From: Planctomycetota bacterium
GTDB taxonomy: Bacteria > Planctomycetota > Planctomycetia > Pirellulales > Pirellulaceae
Direction of reading: 5' to 3'
Length of the DNA: 64,000 nt
Assembly (NCBI GenBank): GCA_026692865.1
Contig: JAPLNI010000057.1
Coordinates: forward strand, 124,001-188,000
The position numbers and the translations under genes are program-made. The notes below the pieces were generated by a model. That model made no database searches and was not told the origin of the DNA. It was given only the letters and a program-made list of their open reading frames with translations. Numbering within the stretch: the first letter of the stretch is position 1; the number at the start of each line of letters is the position of its first letter. Below are positions 17,940-29,375 of this stretch, in pieces.

Positions 17940-19532
17940 ATGAAATACTCGTTCACGTTATTGCTAGTTTTCTCGATGCTATGCGACCAGTTAACCGCAG
18001 CCGAGAAGCCAAATATTGTCGTCATCCTGGTTGACGACATGGGATTCTCGGATCTCGGTTGCTATGGTTCCGAAATACCTACCCCGAATCTTGATGCGTT
18101 GGCCAATGGCGGTCTCCGATTCACTCAATTTTACAATACCGGACGATGTTGCCCAACGCGAGCGGCTTTGCTGACTGGGCTGTATTCGCATCAAACGGGC
18201 GTGGGACATATGACCGAAAATCAAGGCGTTCCTGGATTTGAAGGCCGACTGAACGATAAGTGTGCTACGTTCGCTGAGATGTTGAAACCGGCTGGTTACT
18301 TTACCGCTATGACAGGGAAGTGGCACGTCGGACAGAATCATGGCGTCACTCCGTGGGGTCGCGGTTTTGATCGAAGCCTCAACGCGGCAGCCGGCGGCTT
18401 TTTCTATCCTGAATCCGAAAAAGCGAAACTGTTTTTGAATGGGGAATCCATTGAAAATAATGACGAGAGATTGCCAAAAGATTGGTACTCGACAGATCTT
18501 TGGACGACTTTCGGATTAAAGTTTATCGACGAAGCGCGTGCCGCCAAAAAGCCTTTCTTCCTATATCTTGCGCACAACGCGCCGCACTTCCCGCTTCAGG
18601 CGCCTGCGAATGAAATCGCGAAATTTCGTGGCAAGTTCAAAGCTGGTTGGGACAATCTCCGAGTGGATCGCCATGCTAAGCAAATCAAGCTTGGTATTGT
18701 CGACACTTCATGGAAACCTGCCTCGCGCCCAGATGAAATCGCTGCCTGGGACAGCTTGGGTGCAAAAGAGCAAGATCGATTCGATCACATCATGGCCGTT
18801 TACGCAGCCACTGTTGCTCGCATGGATAAAGCCATCGGTGATCTGACTAATGGACTAAAGGAACGAGGCGAGTTAGATAATACTTTGATTCTGTTTATGA
18901 GCGACAACGGAGGCAATGCAGAGGCTGGTCCAAAAGGTCGAGACAATGGAGATCCAACCGACGCTCAATCAAACTGGTTTTGTGGTGAGAGCTGGGCTTT
19001 TCTACAGAACACTCCGTTTCGACTCTACAAGCACTACAATCACGAAGGCGGTATCGCGACGCCGCTGATTGCGCATTGGCCTGCTGGTATCGCTGCTAAA
19101 AACGAATTGCGAAAACAGCCGGCGCATTTGATTGATATTATGACTACTTGTATTGATGTTGCAGGAGCTGCCACGCTATCAGAGTTGAATGGAAAGCCTT
19201 TGACGCCCCTCGAAGGACGCAGCTTGGTCCCAGCTTTTAGCAACAAGCCTATCGAGCGTAATGGACTCTATTGGGAACACGAAGGCAATGCCGCGGCGCG
19301 TGATGGCGATTGGAAACTGGTTCGAAAGGGACGTGCCGGAAACTGGGAACTTTACGACTTAAGCAAAGATCGCACTGAACAAAAAAACTTAGCGATGGAA
19401 CAACCGGTTCAAGCTCAGAAATTAATTGCAATGTGGGACGCATGGGCAACGCGGGCACAGGTCAAACCGTATCCCAAAGACGCAAAGAATGAAGGAAAGC
19501 GAAAGGCCGGGAAGAAACAGGCTGCAAAGTAA
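17940..19532 (+). CDS. Secreted arylsulfatase (type I)
   Basis: A 530-residue exported sulfatase with a 20-residue signal peptide (ends LTAAEK). KPNIVVILVDDMGFSDLGCYG carries the calcium-binding Asp pair. Cys70 in CCPTR (C-x-P-x-R) is the formylglycine precursor, followed by AALLTGLYSHQTGVGHM. GKWHVG, LAHNAPHFPLQAP, FMSDNGGNAE and the inserted RDNGDPTDAQSNWFCGESWAFLQNTPFR are typical of the large planctomycete arylsulfatase group related to Pseudomonas AtsA. All active-site blocks are present. The C-terminus is basic. It is the second intact sulfatase of the island and is likely transcribed on its own. Confidence 0.93.
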   Translation: MKYSFTLLLVFSMLCDQLTAAEKPNIVVILVDDMGFSDLGCYGSEIPTPNLDALANGGLRFTQFYNTGRCCPTRAALLTGLYSHQTGVGHMTENQGVPGFEGRLNDKCATFAEMLKPAGYFTAMTGKWHVGQNHGVTPWGRGFDRSLNAAAGGFFYPESEKAKLFLNGESIENNDERLPKDWYSTDLWTTFGLKFIDEARAAKKPFFLYLAHNAPHFPLQAPANEIAKFRGKFKAGWDNLRVDRHAKQIKLGIVDTSWKPASRPDEIAAWDSLGAKEQDRFDHIMAVYAATVARMDKAIGDLTNGLKERGELDNTLILFMSDNGGNAEAGPKGRDNGDPTDAQSNWFCGESWAFLQNTPFRLYKHYNHEGGIATPLIAHWPAGIAAKNELRKQPAHLIDIMTTCIDVAGAATLSELNGKPLTPLEGRSLVPAFSNKPIERNGLYWEHEGNAAARDGDWKLVRKGRAGNWELYDLSKDRTEQKNLAMEQPVQAQKLIAMWDAWATRAQVKPYPKDAKNEGKRKAGKKQAAK

Positions 19533-19705
19533 CTTAGATCCAGTCGCGTCGCTTTTGCGCTTCAAAACTTAGATTGATGATAAAATTTAAACCTGATGCG
19601 AACGCAAAGGGTTTGATTGGGCAAGGTACTTGGGATCATTTGCTCGCGCTCTGGGCTCTAAAGTACTCTTCCAATTCTCTATTACGAAAATTCTGAGCCC
19701 TCACA

Positions 19706-21469
19706 ATGCGAAGTAATCTATGCGATTGGCTGGCTATTTTTACGACCATCGTTTGTACAATCAGTTTGTCTCGCGCGGACGAACGACCCAATGTGCTAAT
19801 GATCGCGATGGATGATCTGAATGATTGGATTGGCTGTATGGGCGGCCATCCGCAGTCGCTTACGCCCAATCTGGATCGACTGGCCGGTAGTGGCGTTTTG
19901 TTCACAAATGCACATTGTCCTGCGCCCGCATGCAACCCGTCTCGGTCTGCGATTTTTACTGGACGGGCTCCCAATCGGTCGGGCTTATATGACAATCGTC
20001 AGCAGATGCGTGAAGTGATGCCAAATGAGAAAATCATTCCACAGTATTTTCGTGACCATAGCTATCAAGCATCTGGCTCAGGTAAACTGCTGCATTACTT
20101 TACAGATGCCAAGTCTTGGGACGAGTACTTCCCGAATGCGGCTTCCGAGAACCCGTTTCCAGAGACTTATTATCCAAAGAAACGCCCAGTCAACTTAGAA
20201 CGTGGCGGCCCTTGGCAGTATGTCGAAACCGACTGGGCAGCGCTCGACGTAACAGACGAACAGTTCGGGGGCGACTGGTCCGTTAGCAAGTGGATCGGCG
20301 ATCAACTAACTAAGAAGCATGACAAACCATTTTTTCTAGGATGCGGATTCTATCGACCGCATGAGCCGTGGTTTGTTCCGAAAAAGTATTTTGAACCCTT
20401 TCCGCTCGCGTCAATCAAGCTTCCACCCGGTTACAAGGAAGGCGATCTTGATGATGTTCCCGAATCAGGTCAGAAGGCTGCTCGTAACAAATACTTCGCA
20501 CACATAAAGGAACAGGATCAGTGGAAGCAGGGAGTTCAAGGCTACCTCGCTTCGATTCATTTTGCGGATGCAATGCTCGGTCGAGTGCTGGATTCTTTGG
20601 AGTCGGGGCCGAATAGCCACAACACCATCGTCGTGCTTTGGTCCGATCACGGATGGCAGCTTGGAGAGAAAGAGCACTGGCAAAAGTTTACCCCGTGGCG
20701 AGCCGTAACCCGAGTGCCTCTCATGGTTCGAGTTCCCATTCGCGCGAGCCCGCCGTTGCCAAACGGAACGCAAGCGGGGGCGATCTGTGACGCTCCGGTG
20801 AATTTGCTTAGCCTCTTCCCAACGCTGTTGGACCTCTGCGAATTGCCTGCGAACCCCAACTGCGATGGACCTAGCCTGCTGCCTTTGCTAAGTGAGCCAG
20901 ATGCAAAGGAATGGACCCGCGATTCGGTCACCTATCTAGCTCAGCCAGGTACTTATGCAATCAGTGATCGTACCCATCGTTACATTCACTATGCCGATGG
21001 TAGCGAAGAGTTATATGACATCAAGAATGATCCTTACGAGTGGACGAATCTAGCGAAGTCAGCAGACTCGCAAAATCGATTGGCTTCGTTTCGAAAGGAT
21101 GCTCCAAAAGATTTTGTTCAGCCTATCGAACCATCGGTCGAATCGTTGGCCAAGTTAATGTGGTATCCCACAACTGATGGCGTCGCGCCCCCATCGAAGC
21201 CCGATGGCAATCCTTTCCTTGTCCATTTCATTAACAAACAGCGTCAGGCTGTCGAATTGTTTTGGATGAGCCCTGAAGGTCATGCGAAGTCTTTTGGCAT
21301 GATTGATCCTGGAAAAATAATGTCCCAACAAACACGGCCCGGCGCAGTCTGGGCCATTGGTAAGCCGAACTCCAATTTGATGGCTGGCCATTTTTTTATT
21401 GGCGATCGAACGGCTCAAGCGGAAGTTCCTGCTAATGAACCTGGCATGAATGAAAAAGTTGATAAATGA
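19706..21469 (+). CDS. Iduronate-2-sulfatase-like sulfatase with C-terminal VHL-beta-like domain
   Basis: Exported sulfatase, signal peptide to about residue 24 (SRADE). RPNVLMIAMDDLNDWIGCMGGHP (28-50) and Cys76 in ACNPSR place it in the iduronate-2-sulfatase/choline-sulfatase group; GSGKLLHYF, FFLGCGFYRPHEPW, WSDHGWQLGEKEHWQKFTPW follow in order. The sulfatase fold ends near residue 485. Residues 504-552 (FLVHFINKQRQAVELFWMSP, then a PGK turn, QQT and VWAIG) match the beta-sandwich pattern of the von Hippel-Lindau beta domain: two short strands, W in the middle strand, G/PG turn, and a final W-containing strand. At 587 residues it is longer than its relatives by just this piece. Its role is unknown; it might bind a partner or substrate. 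Confidence 0.88.
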   Translation: MRSNLCDWLAIFTTIVCTISLSRADERPNVLMIAMDDLNDWIGCMGGHPQSLTPNLDRLAGSGVLFTNAHCPAPACNPSRSAIFTGRAPNRSGLYDNRQQMREVMPNEKIIPQYFRDHSYQASGSGKLLHYFTDAKSWDEYFPNAASENPFPETYYPKKRPVNLERGGPWQYVETDWAALDVTDEQFGGDWSVSKWIGDQLTKKHDKPFFLGCGFYRPHEPWFVPKKYFEPFPLASIKLPPGYKEGDLDDVPESGQKAARNKYFAHIKEQDQWKQGVQGYLASIHFADAMLGRVLDSLESGPNSHNTIVVLWSDHGWQLGEKEHWQKFTPWRAVTRVPLMVRVPIRASPPLPNGTQAGAICDAPVNLLSLFPTLLDLCELPANPNCDGPSLLPLLSEPDAKEWTRDSVTYLAQPGTYAISDRTHRYIHYADGSEELYDIKNDPYEWTNLAKSADSQNRLASFRKDAPKDFVQPIEPSVESLAKLMWYPTTDGVAPPSKPDGNPFLVHFINKQRQAVELFWMSPEGHAKSFGMIDPGKIMSQQTRPGAVWAIGKPNSNLMAGHFFIGDRTAQAEVPANEPGMNEKVDK

Positions 21470-21562
21470 ACGAAGCAAACTGTTCTTGTGTAAAACAAGT
21501 ATCTGCCAGCCCGCACTAAAGCCGCTATATGACCAGCTAAGACTCGTCTAAGAGGAACTGAA

Positions 21563-21790
21563 ATGAACTACCATCACACAGAAGCATTATGTGTACTGTC
21601 CGCGATACTCACGATAATTCTTTGGAGCATTGCAACTATACTCGGAGCGGATCGTCCCAACATCGTTGTCATCATGGCGGATGACTTGGGGCATTCAGAT
21701 CTTGGGTGTTATAGAGGCGAGATAAGTTCGCGGATTCTAAACGCGTTGGCAGCCACTGCTGCTAGACTCTCGCCGCTTTACAAAAGCTAG
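21563..21790 (+). pseudogene. Sulfatase 5' fragment
   Basis: A 75-codon frame with signal peptide and DRPNIVVIMADDLGHSDLGCY followed by RGEISSRILNALAATAARLSPLY, which is a degraded version of the usual GGEIxTPNLDxLAxxGLRFTQFY. It stops before the C-x-P-x-R site. No downstream continuation is seen; the next gene starts 55 bp later with its own leader. It is a truncated, non-catalytic leftover of a sulfatase paralogue. Confidence 0.75.
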
Positions 21791-21845
21791 AGAAACAAGT
21801 TGTTCTTTAATCCGCTCTTTTTCCGACCACAATAGGATAAAAAAC

Positions 21846-23274
21846 ATGACTAGATTCTTCACCAATATACTTGCTTGTTTTGTGCTCACCTTGGGCTCGG
21901 CAGTGAATGCTGCTCAGCCGAACATTGTCTTCTTTTTGGTTGACGATCTTGGTCAGCGGGACCTTGGTTGCTATGGCAGTACGTTTTATGAAACGCCTCA
22001 TCTCGATCGGCTTGCTGCAGGGGGGGCCAAGTTCACAGATGCATATGCTGCTTGTCCTGTTTGTTCGCCAACACGGGCGAGTATCATGTCTGGGCAGTGG
22101 CCGCAAAGAACGGGTATTACGGACTACATTGGTGCTCCACTAAAATCCAGTGATTGGAATCGCAATACGAAACTGCTACCGGCATCTTACGTCGACCGCC
22201 TCGCTCTTGAAACACCAACGATAGCGAAGTCGCTCAAGAAGGCGGGATATGCAACTTTCTTCGCGGGCAAGTGGCACCTCGGGCCGGAAGGCTGGTGGCC
22301 GGAGAATCAAGGCTTTGATTTCAACTTTGGCGGTATCGATCGTGGCGGTCCATACGGTGGGAATAAATACTTTTCACCGTATGGGAATCCGCGTCTAGAC
22401 GACGGTCCGCCAGGTGAACATCTTCCAGATCGGCTGGCAACTGAAGCCTCCAACTTCATCGAAGCCCACAAGGATCGACCTTTCTTCGCCTACTTCTCAT
22501 TCTATGATGTCCACACGCCTCTAATGGTTCCTTACCGACAAATGGGGCCGCGAGTATGAGCGCGATGTGCGGATTGTTCAGGATCATGCTGTCTACGCTG
22601 CAATGGTCGAAGCCATGGATCAAGCAGTGGGAAAAGTACTTACCAAGCTTGATGAACTAGGATTAAGTGAAAACACAATAGTCATCTTCACGAGTGACAA
22701 TGGCGGCCTGTCGACCAGCGAAGGCTGGCCAACTTCCAATCTTCCGTTGCGCGGCGGCAAGGGTTGGATGTATGAAGGTGGCATTCGCGAGCCATTACTT
22801 GTGCGCTGGCCCTCGATGGTAAAACCCGGCAGCGTTATCAACACTCCGGTCAGCAGCCCAGATTTTTTCCCGACTCTACTGGCCGCAACGGCCACGAAAC
22901 CACATCCCGATCAAACACTTGACGGCGTGAGCCTAATGCCGCTTCTAAAGGGCGATGCGATTCCGGAGCGATCGCTATTCTGGCATTATCCGCACTATGG
23001 AAATCAAGGTGGTGCACCAAGTGCTGCTGTGCGCCGTGGCGACTGGAAACTCATCGAATGGCAGGAAGACAACCGTGTCGAGTTGTTCAATATCGCCGAC
23101 GATATCAGCGAGCTTACCGACCTTGCTGGACTGGAACCGCAACGAGTCGCTAGCCTTCGATCTGAATTGCAAGAATGGCAAAAACAAGTCGGCGCGAAAT
23201 TCCCCGTCTCCAACCCAGCATACGATGCTGCAAAGCCCAGCGGTCGCTCAGCCAAGCGGAGCCCGAAATCATGA
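21846..23274 (+). pseudogene. Sulfatase broken by a frameshift
   Basis: Two frames together make a nearly complete sulfatase. The first (21846-22559, 237 codons) has a signal peptide, QPNIVFFLVDDLGQRDLGCYG, Cys73 in VCSPTR and GKWHLGPEGWWPENQGFDFN, and ends soon after FYDVHTPLMVPY. The second, readable from about 22530 (KWGREYERDVRIVQDHAVYA) to 23274, has MVEAMDQAVGKVL, FTSDNGGLSTSEGWPTSNLPLRGGKGW and the C-terminal sub-domain. Joining them needs a one-base shift near 22530, and compared with relatives about 20-30 residues between HTPL and RIVQDHAVY also appear to be missing, so a small deletion is likely. As written no full-length enzyme can be made; a sequencing error could explain the shift but not the missing residues. 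Confidence 0.82.
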
Positions 23275-23516
23275 TTCATCTCGCTCAATGTCGGAATCTC
23301 GTTGCATGGATTAAACTATAAGTCGAATATTGGTCCTGAAAAGGTTGCGTTGCGTTTGGATTTTCGTCAAAGTATAGTTCCCGCTACAGGCATCAACTCG
23401 CCGTAATAGATTGCCCAGAATCCGAATCGCAATATTTCAACGCTCAGACTATCAACGCTCAGACGTCCCGCCGATAAATACTCGCACCCACCGCCTCTCA
23501 CTGAAAGCCCCCTCCA

Positions 23517-24856
23517 ATGTTCAATCGACGAAACTTGCTTCATGGAATCGCGACTGGTGCAGGCGCTGCATTGGGACTGACTCTGTTTCCCAAACAGATG
23601 TTGGCATCGCCGATACCAGGGGCTTCGTCGTCAAGAACAGGTTCGTCATCGCCTAAACGCATCATTTTCTTTCTACAGAACCAGGGTTTCGATCCAGCGA
23701 CCTGTATTCCCGAAGGAATGAAACGCAGTGGGTCGCTAGCAGGCATGAAACTACCAGAACCGATCAGGCCGCTTGAGCCCTTCAAGGACAAGATGCACAT
23801 TATCAATGGCCTCCATGGTCTGCACACTAGCCCATCGCACAGCGCCTTCTTCGGTGCATTAGGTGGTTACCGAGGAAGCGATGGTGTGCCTCCAAGCGGA
23901 CCGACTATCGATTACGAACTCAGTAAGGTGCTACCCGAGACACTATTGCCGCATCTGTGCATCGGGATGGATTCGATGGAGAACATGACGACCAAGCCGA
24001 CGCTGGCGACTCTTTCGGCCAGCGGTGCCGGTCAGCCGATCTTTATGCATTCAAACCCAAACCACTTGTACCAGATGCTCTACGGCGGCATCTCCACGGG
24101 TAATATTCGTCGTCAGCATGAAGCGAAATCGAGTCTATTTAACCAAATTGAATCGATGGCCGCAGTGGGAGCAAGATCGCTTCCACCGCAGGAGCGACAA
24201 CGCTACGGGCAGTACGTGCAAGGCTTCCAAGATATCAACGGTCTGCGTGGGCGACTGGAAAAGGTCTCCGATCACTTGCGCAAGTTTGCTCCGGAAGTTG
24301 ACAGTCGCTACACCAAGCCGGATTTCGAAACGGATTGGCATGACGTGCTGCTTGATCTTGGTATTTCATCGCTCACTTCCGGGATCACCAACACGCTAAC
24401 AATCGGTTCCGGGCGTGGTGAAATTTTCGGTTCCTGGAAGGGGCTTGGTATCGCAGAGCAAGGTCACAACCTTGGTCACATGGATCAACCAGGCAATCCC
24501 ATTTGGATCAAGATTCGACAATACAACAGCCGCATGTTGGTGCGAATCATGGAGAAACTTGAAAGCATTCCTGAAGGCAGCGGCACAATGATGGACAATA
24601 CGCTCATCGTTTACACCAGCAACAACGCTGACAAGCAACACACAAGCGGTGCCAACTGGCCAGTCGTACTGCTCGGCAACATTGACGGAGCTTTCAAAAC
24701 AGGTTGCTTCACCCAATTGGACGGTAGCCGTCCGATCAACGCGTTATACACCGCTCTTCTGAATGCAGCTGGAGCTCCATGCGATCGCTTCAACATGAAC
24801 GATCAACTTGCCAAGAAGTTCGACTCTGGTAACGGACCATTGACGGAAGTGCTGAC

Positions 24857-24860
<4 letters not shown>
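23517..24860 (+). CDS. DUF1552 family secreted protein
   Basis: A 447-residue protein of the DUF1552 family, common in planctomycetes and related phyla and of unknown function. The N-terminus ([20 protein letters not shown]) looks like a twin-arginine leader. Family patterns include [51 protein letters not shown], and the late [27 protein letters not shown]. The fold is thought to be distantly related to DUF1501 and sulfatase-like alkaline phosphatase proteins. Its stop overlaps the start of the DUF1592-type gene by four bases (ATGA), so the two are cotranslated; this pairing is recurrent in planctomycete genomes. Confidence 0.87.
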
Positions 24861-27499
<2,639 letters not shown>

Positions 27500-27557
27500 T
27501 ACTATTTTGCGCGAGACCTAACGTAGCCTAGAAGTCTTAAATTAGACGAAATAAACC

Positions 27558-29087
27558 ATGAGACATTTTGAAGCTATCGCAAAGAAACTTATTCTGTCGC
27601 TGATCGTTAGCCTTGTCGGGTCGTCAGTGCTCCATGCTGCCGATACAACACGGCCCAACATTGTTATCCTCTACGCCGATGACATGGGCTTTGGTGACCT
27701 GGGTGCGAACAATCCAGCGTCGAAGATTCCCACGCCGAACCTTGACCGACTCGCTGCGCAGGGCATGCGTTTCACCGACGCACATAGCTCGTCAGGCATT
27801 TGTACGCCGAGTCGGTATGCGCTGCTCACGGGGCGGTTTCACTGGCGCAAATTCCACGGCATCGTAAACTCCTTCGATCCCCCCGTACTCGACGCCGAAG
27901 AGCTGACCATGCCTGAAATGCTTAAACAGCACGGCTACAGCACTGCATGTTTGGGTAAGTGGCATCTCGGTTGGAACTGGAGCGACATTCAAAAGCCAAG
28001 TGCCAAGCCAACTTTAGACGTAAAGAAACTTAGCAAAAGGGTTTTTTCGCCTGAAGATTTCGATTGGTCTAAGACTCTTTCTGGTGGACCGCTTTCGCAC
28101 GGTTTCGATTACTACTTTGGTGACGATGTACCGAACTTCCCGCCGTATGCATGGTTTGAAAACGATCGCATTATTACCACTCCGTCGGAGCCATTGAACA
28201 TCACGCCTAAGACTAAAGAAGGAGCGTGGGAGGCGCGGCCAGGTCCGATGACACCAGGCTGGGACTTTTACAATGTCGTCCCACATATTACCGACAAGGT
28301 TGTCGAGTGGATCGGTCGGCAGCGTGGTCACGATGGCCCGTTTTTCCTTTACGCACCATTCAACTCGCCTCACGCGCCTATTGTGCCGACCGAAGATTTC
28401 ACTGGGAAATCACAAGCGGGCGGCTTTGGCGATTTCGTTATGCAAACCGACGCCGAGGTCGGCCGCATTCTACGAGCGATCGACGAAAACGATTTCGGGG
28501 AGAACACGCTTATCATATTCACCGCCGACAATGGTGCGGAGCACTACGCGTATGACCGAATCCGCAATTTTCAACATCGAAGTTCCGGTCCTCTTCGCGG
28601 TGTTAAACGCGATCTTTACGAAGGTGGGCATCGTGTACCGTTCATCGTGAAATGGCCAGGCACCGTGCCACCAGGAAGCGTCAGCGATGCACTCATCAGT
28701 CAAGTCGATCTCTTTGCTACGCTCTCCGCGATCGTCGGCCACGAGTTGCTTGCCGGTATCGCTGCAGACAGTCACGACTTGACATCCGTTTGGAAACAAA
28801 ACTCTCCTAGCCCTCGTCACAGCATCATCCACAACACGATGGCGGGTGCTTACGCTGTGCGAAATGACGATTGGGTACTTATTGCGAACAAGACGGGAGC
28901 CCACAGCAAAGTTCCGGCTTGGTTCGAGGAAGAGAACGGTTATTCAAGGAATGATCAGCTCGGCGAACTGTACAACCTTCGAGCTGATCTTGCTCAGAAG
29001 CATAACCTCTATGCCACCGAAACAGTGAAAGTAAAAGAACTTACTAAACTGCTTGAATCTATTCGATCCAAAGGGCAGGTGCGGTAA
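27558..29087 (+). CDS. Secreted arylsulfatase (type I)
   Basis: A 509-residue exported sulfatase with a signal peptide ending near VLHAAD (residues 24-29). RPNIVILYADDMGFGDLG supplies the metal-binding residues; Cys82 in ICTPSR is the formylglycine site, followed by YALLTGRFHWR. GKWHLGWNW, FDYYFGDDVPNFPPYAWFEND, APFNSPHAPIVP, FTADNGAEHYAY and RHRSSGPLRGVKRDLYEGGHR-type segments are those of the arylsulfatase A/cerebroside-sulfatase-like branch. All catalytic blocks are present. It lies 58 bp after the DUF1592-type gene and could be cotranscribed with the DUF1552 pair. The substrate is unknown. Confidence 0.93.
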   Translation: MRHFEAIAKKLILSLIVSLVGSSVLHAADTTRPNIVILYADDMGFGDLGANNPASKIPTPNLDRLAAQGMRFTDAHSSSGICTPSRYALLTGRFHWRKFHGIVNSFDPPVLDAEELTMPEMLKQHGYSTACLGKWHLGWNWSDIQKPSAKPTLDVKKLSKRVFSPEDFDWSKTLSGGPLSHGFDYYFGDDVPNFPPYAWFENDRIITTPSEPLNITPKTKEGAWEARPGPMTPGWDFYNVVPHITDKVVEWIGRQRGHDGPFFLYAPFNSPHAPIVPTEDFTGKSQAGGFGDFVMQTDAEVGRILRAIDENDFGENTLIIFTADNGAEHYAYDRIRNFQHRSSGPLRGVKRDLYEGGHRVPFIVKWPGTVPPGSVSDALISQVDLFATLSAIVGHELLAGIAADSHDLTSVWKQNSPSPRHSIIHNTMAGAYAVRNDDWVLIANKTGAHSKVPAWFEEENGYSRNDQLGELYNLRADLAQKHNLYATETVKVKELTKLLESIRSKGQVR

Positions 29088-29098
29088 TAAATCTTTCT

Positions 29099-29343
29099 AT
29101 GATTTTTCACTCGAATGGTGCGAAAATCACTTGTAAAAAGCTTTTTATTCTCGCTCTCATGTTGGGTTGTAAATCTTCGCTCGCTAGCACAGCCCAGCGG
29201 CCCAACATCCTACTAATACCGCCAGACCAGATGCGTGCTAGCGCGATGGCAACACCCACTCAAAACATCGAACATAGACCAGCTAGCCGCTGAGGGAATG
29301 CGGTTTCATCGGACCTATGCTAATGTGCCGGTAGACGTAAGTT
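29099..29343 (+). pseudogene. Sulfatase 5' fragment, frameshifted
   Basis: The first frame starts with a leader and QRPNILLIPPDQMRASAM; about 29265 the similarity moves to another frame reading NIDQLAAEGMRFHRTYANVPV, which is the segment just before the catalytic cysteine of a sulfatase. The match ends right there (VDVSCSC instead of VCSPxR) and then meets unrelated sequence in front of the opposite-strand speA gene. It is the third sulfatase remnant of the island. Confidence 0.75.
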
Positions 29344-29375
29344 GTTCATGCGGCATTCGGACCTGACCCCTTATA

